Translations under genes and position numbers: made by a program
Assembly (NCBI GenBank): GCA_900769645.1
Contig: CAAGHI010000041.1
Coordinates: 76,869 to 140,868 of the forward strand
DNA: 64,000 nt
Source: Candidatus Gastranaerophilales bacterium
GTDB taxonomy: Bacteria; Cyanobacteriota; Vampirovibrionia; Gastranaerophilales; Gastranaerophilaceae
Direction: 5' to 3'
In this document: positions 8,892-16,548 of the stretch, in pieces
How positions within the stretch are numbered: position 1 is the first letter of the stretch
Layout: each line of letters opens with the position of its first letter
The notes under the pieces: generated by a model
The model's input: only the letters and a program-made list of their open reading frames with translations
Told to the model about the DNA's origin: nothing
The model's database searches: none

Positions 8892-9299
8892 TTATGCATT
8901 ATAATCCAATTTATTTCCGACGTTTTCTGCTTTCATAGCTTGAGCTTGCATTTTTATTCCACGAGCTTGCGATGCAACTTTATAATCCTGATCGGACGGA
9001 TCTCCAGGAGCCATTGCCGATTTTATAACAGTGTTGGCATCATCTATTGTTTTTTGTGGGTTATTAGGATTTAAGGAAGGCATTTTTATGCTGACGTGTC
9101 CTCCAATTGGAATTCCATCTGTATTTTTCTCAATAACAATTGAGCCGGCAAGAGATCCACCTGCCGCTTTGTGCGCCGCTTCATGTGCATAAATATCGTT
9201 GTAATTCTTTTTTATTAAAGCATCTTTTTGTGCTTTTCTTTGCTCTTTTTGCTGTTCTATAGGATTTGAAAAATTATAAAAGAAATTAATTCCTGCCAT
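8892..9299 (-). CDS. SprA-related putative metallopeptidase
   Basis: The 135-residue product matches the SprA-related family pattern: AHEAAHKAAGG (about 38-48, an HExxH motif), a glycine-rich GSIV...GIPIGGHVSI segment, a DDANTVIKSAMAPGDPS stretch, and a final D-KVASQAR. Family members are annotated as putative zinc metallopeptidases, with no firmly known substrate. No signal peptide is seen. It is transcribed alone from its own promoter (9334-9362). Confidence 0.75.
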   Translation of the reverse strand: MAGINFFYNFSNPIEQQKEQRKAQKDALIKKNYNDIYAHEAAHKAAGGSLAGSIVIEKNTDGIPIGGHVSIKMPSLNPNNPQKTIDDANTVIKSAMAPGDPSDQDYKVASQARGIKMQAQAMKAENVGNKLDYNA

Positions 9300-9333
9300 A
9301 TTCTAACCCTCTTAATACACACTATCTGCTAAT

Positions 9334-9362
9334 ATTGTAGCATATTTTTTAGAGTTTTGCAA
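9334..9362 (-). promoter_or_regulatory. Sigma70-type promoter of the SprA-like gene
   Basis: On the minus strand TTGCAA (9357-9362) and TACAAT (9334-9339) are separated by 17 nt, with the gene start 35 nt downstream. Confidence 0.75.
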
Positions 9363-9373
9363 GTGGTTTGCAT

Positions 9374-9412
9374 AAAAAAAGAGCTCCTTATTTAAGGAAC
9401 TCTTTTTTTTAT
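9374..9412 (-). terminator. Terminator after rplA
   Basis: On the minus strand, AAAGAGTTCCTTA and TAAGGAGCTCTTT pair around a short loop and are followed by a T-run; A- and T-runs on both sides mean it could work in both directions. It ends the secE-nusG-rplKA operon. Confidence 0.9.
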
Positions 9413-9424
9413 TTGATAACTTAA

Positions 9425-10150
9425 CTATGCCATCAATTCTTTAACTTCTGCTGCGAAGTTTTTAGGATCAAGTTTAATTCCAGGTCCCATTGTAGTTGAT
9501 AGGTAAACTGATTTTACAAATGTACCTTTTGCAGAAGCAGGTTTTGCTCTTAAAATTGCATCAGCAAGAGTTGCATAGTTTTTCAACAAGTCTTCTTCGC
9601 TGAATTCGATTTTACCAACCGGACAGTGAATCATACCTTGTTTGTCAGCTCTGTATTCAACTTTACCAGCTTTAGCATCTTGAACTGCTTTAGCTACGTC
9701 CATTGTTACAGTACCTGTTTTAGGGTTTGGCATCAAGCCTTTTGGACCTAACACTCTACCTAATTTACCAAGCATACCCATACAATCAGGAGTTGCAATC
9801 AATGTATCGAAATCAAACCAACCGTCAGAAATCTTATCAATAATTTCTTCAGCACCGGCGAAATCAGCACCAGCTTCTTTTGCTTCAGTAGCTTTAGGTC
9901 CTTTTGCGATAACACAAACTTTTACAGTTTTACCAAGACCTGCTGGCAATACAACTGTAGATCTGATTTGTTGGTCAGCTTGACGAACATCAATACCTAA
10001 TCTCATGTGGCATTCTACTGTTTCGTTGAATTTAGAAACTTCTTTAGAAATTTCTTTCAACTTTTTAATTGTATCAACTGCAGTTGCTGGTTGAACGAAT
10101 CCTTCCAACATTTCCTGCATTTTCTTTTGTTTTTTAGTTAATTTACTCAT
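9425..10150 (-). CDS. rplA: Ribosomal protein L1
   Basis: Large-subunit protein of the L1 stalk; in many bacteria it also represses its own operon by binding the mRNA. The 241-residue length is typical, and the family regions are clear (VVLPAGLGKTVKVCVIAKG, PDCMGMLGKLGRVLGPKGLMPNPKTGTV, and a final VYLSTTMGPGI). It follows rplK by 136 nt. Unusually, a strong terminator lies directly behind it, and rplJ/rplL are not found next. Confidence 0.98.
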   Translation of the reverse strand: MSKLTKKQKKMQEMLEGFVQPATAVDTIKKLKEISKEVSKFNETVECHMRLGIDVRQADQQIRSTVVLPAGLGKTVKVCVIAKGPKATEAKEAGADFAGAEEIIDKISDGWFDFDTLIATPDCMGMLGKLGRVLGPKGLMPNPKTGTVTMDVAKAVQDAKAGKVEYRADKQGMIHCPVGKIEFSEEDLLKNYATLADAILRAKPASAKGTFVKSVYLSTTMGPGIKLDPKNFAAEVKELMA

Positions 10151-10286
10151 TATTTTTCCTTTCGTGGTATTAGCGGAACTTATTTAAGTTTTGGAGTTAC
10201 CTCCTCACTTGAATTTCTAATCATCTCATTTAGTTCTGACTGAAATTCTATTCTCCCTTTTGGTGTATGGGAGATGTTCCTTCCAT
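10151..10286 (-). promoter_or_regulatory. rplK-rplA intercistronic region, possible regulatory leader
   Basis: This 136-nt gap includes a CTCCC...GGGAG hairpin (about 10250-10270) and, just before the rplA start, CCGCTAATACCAC followed by GAAAGGA. The rplK leader carries the near copy CCGTTAGTACCAC followed by AAAAGGAG. The repeated box directly ahead of both ribosome-binding sites may be a common translational control site; binding by L1 is only a guess. Confidence 0.35.
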
Positions 10287-10715
10287 CTAACCTTCTTTTA
10301 CTGTAACACCCATAGCTCTGCAAGAACCTTTAATCATCTTAACAGCAGATTCCATAGTTGTTGCATTCAAGTCGTTCATTTTTATTTTAGCGATTTCTTC
10401 AAGCTGAGCTTCTGTAATTTCGCCAACTTTGTCTTTGTTAGGAACAGCAGAACCTTTCGGAAGGTTTAATGCTTTCTTAATAAGAACTGGAGCTGGAGGT
10501 GATTTGATTACGAATGAGAAACTTCTATCTTCGTAAACATCAATGATTACAGGGATAATGTAACCAGCTTGAGATTCTGTTTTTGCATTGAATTGTTTAC
10601 AGAAATCCATAATATTTACACCGTGTTGACCAAGTGCTGGACCAACTGGAGGTGACGGATTTGCTTTACCAGCTTCGATTTGAAGCTTAATTTTTCCTAC
10701 TACTTTTTTAGCCAT
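10287..10715 (-). CDS. rplK: Ribosomal protein L11
   Basis: Part of the GTPase-associated centre of the large subunit. The 142-residue protein starts MAKKVVGKIKLQ and has the canonical PSPPVGPALGQHGVNIMDFCK and C-terminal GSCRAMGVTV. ATG at 10715 is chosen over the in-frame ATG at 10775 because AAGGAG lies right before it and homologues start there. It precedes rplA in the usual order. Confidence 0.97.
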   Translation of the reverse strand: MAKKVVGKIKLQIEAGKANPSPPVGPALGQHGVNIMDFCKQFNAKTESQAGYIIPVIIDVYEDRSFSFVIKSPPAPVLIKKALNLPKGSAVPNKDKVGEITEAQLEEIAKIKMNDLNATTMESAVKMIKGSCRAMGVTVKEG

Positions 10716-10802
10716 TTTTTTCTCCTTTTGTGGTACTAACGGTTTTTGCCGACTACTGCAAAAATCCTTCCACATGTTTTGTACATGCTAGTGAATAGTG
10801 AG

Positions 10803-10865
10803 TGGTGAGTCGTGAGTAGTTCGTTGCTTTTATTGAACCATCTTCTATTCACTATTTACTACTCA
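10803..10865 (-). repeat. GTGA-type degenerate inverted repeat between nusG and rplK
   Basis: A run of variations on GTGAGTAGTGAATAGTGA (plus strand 10791-10820) is followed by its approximate reverse complement (10838-10864), giving a long imperfect stem. The same family is seen near 11.85, 16.55 and 19.86 kb. Confidence 0.7.
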
Positions 10866-11492
10866 CTATAATTTATTGATTTGCTTATATTCCAATTCAA
10901 CCGGAGTTTCACGTCCAAAGATTGAAACATTTGCACGAAGTTTTGATTTATCAGGATAAACTTCGATAATATCAGCAACAAAGTCTGCGAAAGGTCCTGA
11001 TGTAATTCTAACTTTGTCACCAGCTTTAACATCAAGCTCAATTTTTTGTTGAGTAGAACTTGAGCGGTTAATAATCTTTTTGATTTCGCTATCACGAGCA
11101 GGGATAGGTCTTTTAGCTGATCCAACGAATTTTGTAACACCTGATGTGTGTCTAACAACATACCAGCTGTCTTCGTCCATAATCATTTCTACAAGAACAT
11201 ATCCAGGGAAGATTTTTTCTTCACGTTCTTGTTTTTTACCACCCTTCATCTGAGTAACAGTTTTTTGAGGAACTTCAATTCTAAAAATCTTGTCACCCAT
11301 GTTCATATATTCAATACGTTTTTCAAGGTTCACTTTAACCTTATTTTCATACCCTGAGTATGTGTGAACAATATACCAACGTTTTTGATTTTTTTTAGCT
11401 TCTTTAGCTTCGTTTACTGCTTCAGCCTCAACGGCTTCTTGCGCTTTATCTTCGTCTAATTGTTCTTTCATAGATTTTTCTTTTTCAGTCAT
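10866..11492 (-). CDS. nusG: Transcription elongation/termination factor NusG
   Basis: Binds RNA polymerase and modulates pausing and termination. The 208-residue protein has a charged N-terminal extension (about 1-37), an NGN domain (WYIVHTYSGYENKVKVNLEKRI; FPGYVLVEM) and a C-terminal KOW domain starting around 153 (KAGDKVRITSGPFADF). It follows secE by 23 nt, in the standard secE-nusG-rplK-rplA order. The acidic 35-residue leader is longer than in E. coli. Confidence 0.97.
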   Translation of the reverse strand: MTEKEKSMKEQLDEDKAQEAVEAEAVNEAKEAKKNQKRWYIVHTYSGYENKVKVNLEKRIEYMNMGDKIFRIEVPQKTVTQMKGGKKQEREEKIFPGYVLVEMIMDEDSWYVVRHTSGVTKFVGSAKRPIPARDSEIKKIINRSSSTQQKIELDVKAGDKVRITSGPFADFVADIIEVYPDKSKLRANVSIFGRETPVELEYKQINKL

Positions 11493-11515
11493 AAGCCACC
11501 TTATCTTCTACCGGA

Positions 11516-11740
11516 TTATTTGATTAATCCAAGCAAACCTTTAAAAATTATGTCCATCAAATATACAGCCACAGTAAACACAAAAACAATGGCAACAACA
11601 AAAACTGTTTCTGCCACAACCTGACGTTTTTCAGGCCAAGTAATCTTGCCCCATTCAGTTCTAACACCTCTAAAGTATGTTTTTACTGAATTTGTTGATT
11701 TTTCTAACCATGCCGGTGTTTGATTTTCTGCACCTATCAT
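11516..11740 (-). CDS. secE: Preprotein translocase subunit SecE
   Basis: Small inner-membrane clamp of the SecYEG channel. The 74-residue product has the conserved amphipathic helix (EWGKITWPEKRQVVAET) followed by one membrane segment (about 46-66). It sits between tRNA-Trp and nusG, the order seen in many bacteria. An AAGGAAA site precedes the ATG. Confidence 0.95.
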   Translation of the reverse strand: MIGAENQTPAWLEKSTNSVKTYFRGVRTEWGKITWPEKRQVVAETVFVVAIVFVFTVAVYLMDIIFKGLLGLIK

Positions 11741-11765
11741 ATTTGTTTCCTTTTAGTTTATAAAT

Positions 11766-11838
11766 CGCGCCCTGAAGGACTCGAACCCTCGACATCCGGT
11801 TTTGGAGACCGACGTTCTACCAACTGAACTAAGGACGC
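11766..11838 (-). tRNA. tRNA-Trp (anticodon CCA)
   Basis: On the minus strand a full cloverleaf is seen: 7-bp acceptor (GCGTCCT/AGGGCGC, one G-U), D-stem GTTC/GAAC, anticodon stem-loop with CTCCAAA, T-loop TTCGAGT. The discriminator is G and CCA is not encoded. It lies between rpmG and secE. Confidence 0.95.
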
Positions 11839-11842
11839 CCAA

Positions 11843-11957
11843 TAAGTGAAAAGTGAGCTGTGAATAGTGAAAAGACCGTTTCTTTCGCTTTGCTCAAAAT
11901 AATACAATGTGCACAGCTTTTATATTGACTTTTCACCTCTCACTTTTCACGTTTCAC
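11843..11957. repeat. GTGA-type inverted repeat between tRNA-Trp and rpmG
   Basis: The left arm (about 11847-11875) is a run of GTGAAAAGTGAGC-type units and the right arm (about 11931-11957) is its approximate reverse complement, abutting the rpmG stop codon. The loop is about 55 nt. It falls inside a transcribed unit, so it would form a long RNA hairpin. Confidence 0.7.
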
Positions 11958-12125
11958 TTACTTAGTTTCTTTGTGAGTTGTATGCTTTTTGCAAGTTGGG
12001 CAATATTTGTTCAACTCAAGTCTTTCTTTAATGTTCTTTTTGTTTTTTGTAGTTGTGTAGTTTCTTTCTTTGCAATCTTCACAAGCTAGAACTACCATTC
12101 TGTCATTTTTTCCTTTGATACCCAT
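11958..12125 (-). CDS. rpmG: Ribosomal protein L33
   Basis: The 55-residue zinc-ribbon protein of the large subunit begins MGIKGKNDRMVV and ends HKETK. It has two CxxC pairs (ACEDCKE and YCPTCKK), so this is the zinc-binding form. It heads the rpmG-tRNA-Trp-secE-nusG-rplK-rplA run. Its length of 55 codons and position fit L33 exactly. Confidence 0.96.
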   Translation of the reverse strand: MGIKGKNDRMVVLACEDCKERNYTTTKNKKNIKERLELNKYCPTCKKHTTHKETK

Positions 12126-12172
12126 GTTTTTATTCCTTTTATTTATTGATTTATTTTAAACTTACAACCTTT

Positions 12173-12200
12173 AAAAAAGAATGTGAATAACTCACATTCT
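12173..12200 (-). promoter_or_regulatory. Hairpin with T-run in the rpmG leader (attenuator-like)
   Basis: On the minus strand AGAATGTGA and TCACATTCT pair perfectly (9 bp, 5-nt loop) and are followed by TTTTTT, 48 nt before the rpmG start. The likely -10 box (TATAAT, 12220-12225) lies upstream of it, so the hairpin would be in the leader. The alternative is a second terminator for the upstream gene. Confidence 0.55.
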
Positions 12201-12219
12201 AATTAAATCGGCTTATATA

Positions 12220-12250
12220 ATTATAATAAACCAAACAAAATAAATTGCAA
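12220..12250 (-). promoter_or_regulatory. Possible promoter of the rpmG-rplA operon
   Basis: TATAAT (12220-12225, minus strand) and TTGCAA (12245-12250) are 19 nt apart, slightly longer than ideal. It is the best match between the 12277-12306 terminator and rpmG. Confidence 0.4.
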
Positions 12251-12276
12251 ACAAAATGTAAACAATCTATAAGCAA

Positions 12277-12306
12277 GAAAAAACAGCCGATTGAGTCAAC
12301 CGACTG
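12277..12306 (-). terminator. Terminator after the 12356-12961 gene
   Basis: On the minus strand CAGTCGGTTG pairs with CAATCGGCTG (10 bp with two G-U pairs, 3-nt loop) and is followed by TTTTTTC. Confidence 0.85.
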
Positions 12307-12355
12307 ATACATAATAAATATTGGAGTTATTTATAAGAAAATTTGATTTAAAAGT

Positions 12356-12961
12356 CTATTTTGTAACGTAGCTTGTTGGAGCTTGCGTTCTATCTGTAGA
12401 ATAAGAAGTCGGAACATCATATTGTCCATAAGAATCAACTCTAAATTGTTCCATATAAACTTGGCAATTTTTTACTATTTGTTCTTGCTGAGTAATGTTC
12501 TTTTCTAAACTTGTTAAAACTTTATCAGCACAAAGAGATGCGATTTCTTTGATTTTCATAGAATCTTCAGTTGCTTGAGCTCTGATAGCCTCTGCATCTT
12601 CCATTGCTTTACGTTTAATTTCTTCGCATTCTTCTTGAACTTGTGTTCTTATTCTAACGCCTTCACGTTCTAATGCTTTTATAAAATCTGCTTCAGACAA
12701 TTTTCTATCAGCTTCTGCCTGAGCATCATTGATAATTTTTTCAGCTTTTTGTTGAGCTTCGATCTGTAATTCTTCTCTACGTCTCAAAAATGCTCTTGCC
12801 TCTTGAACTTCCACCGGCAAAGATGCATAAATTCTATCGATTAATGCTTCAAATTCTTTCGTACTAACGACAGTATATTTTCGTGGAATAATAGGGAAAC
12901 CTTCCTCCAATGCGATTTCCAAACTTTTTAATAAATCATAAACGCCATTCTGTTGTTGCAT
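12356..12961 (-). CDS. Coiled-coil protein, DivIVA/ATP-synthase-b-like
   Basis: The 201-residue protein has a short N-terminal globular part (about 1-60, EGFPIIPRKYTVVSTKEFEALIDRIYASLP) and a long charged coiled coil (about 60-165) with many Ala, Glu, Lys and Arg, then a polar tail. The N-terminal segment resembles small DivIVA-like/Cdv3-type proteins of Cyanobacteria; the coil alone looks like ATP synthase subunit b. No membrane segment is present, which argues against subunit b. The ATG at 12961 with AAAGG upstream is preferred over a GTG one codon earlier. Role is uncertain, possibly cell division or polarity. Confidence 0.6.
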   Translation of the reverse strand: MQQQNGVYDLLKSLEIALEEGFPIIPRKYTVVSTKEFEALIDRIYASLPVEVQEARAFLRRREELQIEAQQKAEKIINDAQAEADRKLSEADFIKALEREGVRIRTQVQEECEEIKRKAMEDAEAIRAQATEDSMKIKEIASLCADKVLTSLEKNITQQEQIVKNCQVYMEQFRVDSYGQYDVPTSYSTDRTQAPTSYVTK

Positions 12962-12990
12962 CACACATATACCTTTCTTACTCTATCAAC

Positions 12991-13019
12991 ATTCTACATA
13001 AGCGAAAATTGTTTGTCAA
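12991..13019 (-). promoter_or_regulatory. Strong sigma70-type promoter of the coiled-coil gene
   Basis: On the minus strand TTGACA (13014-13019), a 17-nt spacer and TAGAAT (12991-12996) stand 30 nt before the start codon. Confidence 0.85.
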
Positions 13020-13079
13020 ATAATTTGTTACAGAATAGTTCACATATTTTAGCATTTTATAATATTATTGTAAAAATGG

Positions 13080-13562
13080 CTATTTGTGGTGCTTTTGGCG
13101 TTTTAAGTATTCATAAACCGGTTCTGGAACAAACTTTGAAACATCTCCATTGTTAAGATAGATTTCTTTAATGGTGCTTGATGAGATAAAGTTATATTTA
13201 GGTTTAGTTGTCAAAAATACTGTTTTAATTTCGCTTGCAAGAGCGCTGTTTGCCTGAGAAAGCTGCATTTCATACTCAAAATCTGAAACAGCACGCAAGC
13301 CTCTTATCAAAACAGTTGCCCCTTTTTCTTTTGCGTAATTAATTGTCAAACCTTCAAATGCATCAACTTCAACGTTTGGAAGTTCTTTAACGCTTTCTTT
13401 AATCAAATGAACTCTTTCTTCTACAGGTAAAAATCCTGATTTTGCAGAGTTATGAGCGACTGCAATAATAACTTTGTCAAAAATTTCTGTTGCAGTTTTT
13501 AAAATATCTAAATGTCCTTTTGTAATCGGGTCAAAGCTTCCCGGATAAATTGCTATTTTCAT
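13080..13562 (-). CDS. coaD: Phosphopantetheine adenylyltransferase
   Basis: Penultimate step of CoA synthesis: 4'-phosphopantetheine + ATP to dephospho-CoA. The 160-residue product has the nucleotidyltransferase YPGSFDPITKGHLDI motif (residues 6-20), the RGLRAVSDFEYE segment and the ISSSTIKE motif, all diagnostic. Start ATG at 13562 follows AAGGATT. It belongs with panD in the CoA route. Confidence 0.97.
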   Translation of the reverse strand: MKIAIYPGSFDPITKGHLDILKTATEIFDKVIIAVAHNSAKSGFLPVEERVHLIKESVKELPNVEVDAFEGLTINYAKEKGATVLIRGLRAVSDFEYEMQLSQANSALASEIKTVFLTTKPKYNFISSSTIKEIYLNNGDVSKFVPEPVYEYLKRQKHHK

Positions 13563-13674
13563 GTTGAATCCTTTTTTTTTTTGATTATAGCATGAAATAT
13601 GTAACTTTTTTAGAATAAATAATCACTACTTAGCTGCCTCGCTTCCTAGCCGCTTAGCTGCTTTTTCTATTTTA

Positions 13675-13683
13675 TGCTATAAT
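13675..13683 (+). promoter_or_regulatory. Extended -10 element directly before kdtA
   Basis: TGCTATAAT (13675-13683) ends exactly 6 nt before the kdtA ATG at 13690, leaving no room for a ribosome-binding site; the expected transcription start would fall at or next to the A of ATG. Confidence 0.7.
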
Positions 13684-13689
13684 CTAGGC

Positions 13690-14928
13690 ATGCTTATATA
13701 TAGAATTCTATCAACAATATTATTTGTAATATCACTCCCGATTTATGCGGCAGTTAGAAAAGCAGAAGGCAAGTCTTTTGGCTGGAAGGAAAAATTTGGT
13801 GATTTTGACGCTCCGGAACTGGGTGACAAAGTTATAATGTTCCATGGGGTGTCTGTTGGAGAAGTCATTGCGCTCGAAAATTTAATCAAAAAGACAAAAG
13901 AAACTTTCCAAAACTACAAAATCGTTGTAACTACTGGAACAAAGACTGGGCAAGAGATTGCACATAAAAAATATGAAAATGTTGCTGATTTTGTGACTTA
14001 TTTTCCTTTTGATATTACTTTTTGTGTTGAAAAATTCTTAAACAAAATTAATCCAAGTGTAGTTATGATTGCAGAAACTGAATTGTGGCCTACATTTGCA
14101 GCTTATTGTCACAAGCGAAATATCCCGCTTTATGTAATTAATGGACGAATTTCTGATGCGACGTTCAAGTCTTATAGATTTTTGAAAGGATTTTTTAAGG
14201 AATTATTCAAAAATTACACAGAAATCTTGACACAGAGCGAAGAAGATAGAGAAAAATTTATTAAAATCGGGGCTCCTGAAACCAAAACAAGTGTCATGAA
14301 AAACTTGAAATTCGATGTAAAACGAATTGATACTGATATTGAAATAGGAAAAGGTGCAAGCCGTGTGATTATTGCAGGAAGCACGCATAAAGGCGAAGAT
14401 GAAATTGTTCTTTCTGCTTTTTCTAAACTGAAAAAAGAATTTTCTGATATTAAATTGTTGATTGCTCCGAGACATTTGACTAGATTGGACGAAGTTAAGA
14501 GTTTGACAGAAAAAACAGGTTTGAAATTTGGACAACGCTCAAATGGCGATACATTTGAAGATAATGAGATTATAATCCTTGATACAATGGGCGAATTGAG
14601 CAAAATGTATCAAATTTGCGATTTGGCGTTTATTGGTGGAAGTTTCAACAAAACAGGTGGTCATAATCCACTAGAAGCGATTGTTTATGACAAACCGGTT
14701 GTTTCGGGGCCTTCTATTCATAATTTCAGAGATATTTATTGGATTTTAGGACGTTCAAAAGCCGGAAAAGTTGTAAAAACACCGCAAGAGCTAACAAATT
14801 ATATGGAAAAACTTCTTGCTGATAAAGATTTTTACACGCAAGCTTGCGAAGATTGTAAGACAGTTTTCGCCTCTCAACAAGGAGCGATGGACGTTGTGAT
14901 TGAGAAGTTGGGTAAAATATTAGGTTAG
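13690..14928 (+). CDS. kdtA: 3-deoxy-D-manno-octulosonic acid (Kdo) transferase
   Basis: Transfers Kdo to lipid A at the cytoplasmic face of the inner membrane. The 412-residue protein has an N-terminal membrane anchor, the conserved HGVSVGEV, TGTKTGQE and AETELWP segments of the N-domain, and a GT30-type C-domain (IAGSTHKGEDEI; FIGGSFNKTGGHNPLEA). Its presence points to an LPS-bearing outer membrane. No Shine-Dalgarno is visible; the ATG lies 6 nt after a -10 box, so translation is probably leaderless. Confidence 0.95.
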   Translation: MLIYRILSTILFVISLPIYAAVRKAEGKSFGWKEKFGDFDAPELGDKVIMFHGVSVGEVIALENLIKKTKETFQNYKIVVTTGTKTGQEIAHKKYENVADFVTYFPFDITFCVEKFLNKINPSVVMIAETELWPTFAAYCHKRNIPLYVINGRISDATFKSYRFLKGFFKELFKNYTEILTQSEEDREKFIKIGAPETKTSVMKNLKFDVKRIDTDIEIGKGASRVIIAGSTHKGEDEIVLSAFSKLKKEFSDIKLLIAPRHLTRLDEVKSLTEKTGLKFGQRSNGDTFEDNEIIILDTMGELSKMYQICDLAFIGGSFNKTGGHNPLEAIVYDKPVVSGPSIHNFRDIYWILGRSKAGKVVKTPQELTNYMEKLLADKDFYTQACEDCKTVFASQQGAMDVVIEKLGKILG

Positions 14929-15092
14929 TCGGTTAGATGCTAAGTCTTCTACACAGAGTTATGCTGGTGCATATCGTGTAGTTTATCTATTTGAAATAAC
15001 TATGCCTCTTTGCTTCTTGGCTTCTTGTACCTATTTCCCCCTTCATAAAACCTATTTTCATGATTTTCTCTCCTCCAAATAAACGATTTTTG

Positions 15093-15121
15093 TTACGAAT
15101 TGTTACAATTTTTGATATAAT
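15093..15121 (+). promoter_or_regulatory. Promoter of the 15188-16405 gene
   Basis: TTACGA (15093-15098), 17-nt spacer, TATAAT (15116-15121). The remaining part of the 259-nt gap 14929-15187 shows no ORF; the leader before the gene is about 60 nt with GAAAGGAAACGGGTC before ATG. Confidence 0.65.
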
Positions 15122-15187
15122 AATTAAAGATTTGTTCCCGAAATGCCGTATTAGAGAGTAAGGAAACAAAACGAAAGGAAACGGGTC

Positions 15188-16405
15188 ATGGGTATGGCTG
15201 CTTCGCAGGCTAGATTTTTAGGTCTAACTGCAAGAAAAACAAATACCGAATATGAAGGTCAGCAGATCAACCAACAACGTACTACGTTGTCAAACCAATC
15301 TGCTAACTACTACAACCAGTTGCTTGGTATGACTGTACCGGTTCCTCCGTCAGTTGCCGATTACACAAAAACAACTTACACATTTGAAGATGGTTCTTTA
15401 AGCAACTCAATTTCAACTATGGTTGCTCAAAAAGATGGAAAATATTTAATCAGCTACACTGCATCTTGGACAAATGATTTTTCAGTAGTTTCAACTGCTT
15501 CTACTATCTATACAAGAAAAGGCGAAGAAGGTAACTATGATTACTATGTTGGTGCTAAAAAATTAAGAGAATTAGGAACTATTTCTGATGAAGCTTTTTC
15601 TTATAATGTAACCTATACTACTACGGAAGATAATGATGATGTTCAAAAAACAGTTGAAGGTGCTAAATATGATAGTGAAAAAAAAGAATATTATACATTA
15701 GATGAGGAAGGTCAAAAAAAATATATAAAACCTAAAGAAGGAACTGATATTACGGTTGTAAAAAGTTCATATTTAGGCGATGATGAATATTTAAAAACTT
15801 TATCTCTAGAACAAATTGATAAAATGTTGGAAGAAGAAGAAAAATACAAAACTCAATTAACTAATAAATATGGCGTATCAGCTAATGGTTACATGGTTCG
15901 TTATGTACAAAACACATCAACTAAAACTTGGTCGCCATATTTTGTAAACAAAGACGTTTTGGAAGCTGAAAATACTGTATTCAGCGACACAGGATCTTCT
16001 CAAAGTGCAATCAAAACTTACACAATCGGCTCTGCAAAAGAAACAGAAGAAATCAAAGGTGTTGAAGCTAGATTAGAACAAGATTCAACAGGACGTATCA
16101 TCAGTGTTACATTGAACCCAGATGATCCTGCTACAAAAGTTACTTATGCAGTAACAACAAACACAGTAACAGATCAAGCTAAATATGATGATGCTATGAA
16201 CCAATATGAATATGACAAATATGAATACGATCAATCAATTCAAAACATCAATGCTAAGATTGAAGTTATTCAGTCAGAAGATAAAAACCTTGAATTACGC
16301 TTGAAACAATTAGATACTGAACAAGATGCAATTCAAACTGAAATGGACGCAGTTCAAAAAGTAATCGAAAAGAATACTGAGTCAACATTCAAAACATTCG
16401 GGTAG
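15188..16405 (+). CDS. Large repetitive protein with conserved GLTARK N-terminus (possible exported protein)
   Basis: The 405-residue product has no recognised enzyme domain and no Sec signal. It starts with a small-residue/polar segment (MGMAASQARFLGLTARKTN) followed by a Gln/Asn-rich helix up to about residue 45. The middle (about 60-320) is rich in Thr, Ser, Tyr, Asp and Glu and looks beta-rich. The C-terminal 90 residues form a Gln/Glu-rich coiled coil ending in TFKTFG. A helical start and end around a variable middle, with no Sec signal, is the general plan of flagellar/type III axial substrates, and an FlhB-type gate component lies at 56.8 kb. The export idea is inference; no homologue could be checked. 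Confidence 0.6.
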   Translation: MGMAASQARFLGLTARKTNTEYEGQQINQQRTTLSNQSANYYNQLLGMTVPVPPSVADYTKTTYTFEDGSLSNSISTMVAQKDGKYLISYTASWTNDFSVVSTASTIYTRKGEEGNYDYYVGAKKLRELGTISDEAFSYNVTYTTTEDNDDVQKTVEGAKYDSEKKEYYTLDEEGQKKYIKPKEGTDITVVKSSYLGDDEYLKTLSLEQIDKMLEEEEKYKTQLTNKYGVSANGYMVRYVQNTSTKTWSPYFVNKDVLEAENTVFSDTGSSQSAIKTYTIGSAKETEEIKGVEARLEQDSTGRIISVTLNPDDPATKVTYAVTTNTVTDQAKYDDAMNQYEYDKYEYDQSIQNINAKIEVIQSEDKNLELRLKQLDTEQDAIQTEMDAVQKVIEKNTESTFKTFG

Positions 16406-16544
16406 GCAAGGCCTACTTCTCCCACTAGGCTTTGGAGGAACTTTCGAGAGCTTAGTACAAGGTAAGCGTGCCGCTTAACCCGCCCAATCAGGTTTTGAAA
16501 GAAGTTTTCAAAAGATTGGTAGAAAATAAGCGTGCCGCTTAACC
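16402..16544 (+). repeat. Tandem hairpin array with constant boxes and covarying stems
   Basis: The box TAAGCGTGCCGCTTAACC occurs identically at 16463-16480 and 16527-16544 (period 64 nt) and is itself a small hairpin. Each copy is preceded by a different long hairpin: ACTAGGCT...AGCTTAGT (16424-16456) and CCAATC..TTTTGAAA...TTTCAAAA..ATTGG (16484-16519). A third degenerate box GTAGGC-aa-GGCCTAC overlaps the upstream stop codon (16402-16415). Confidence 0.75.
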
Positions 16545-16548
16545 AAAT

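Noticed and set aside
12356..12961. ATP synthase subunit b
   Set aside because: Coiled coil is similar, but there is no N-terminal membrane segment and no other atp gene nearby.
16402..16544. Integron attC-type recombination sites
   Set aside because: CGCTTAAC is reminiscent of one core box, but no matching GTTRRRY partner with proper spacing, no cassette-like ORFs and no integrase are seen.
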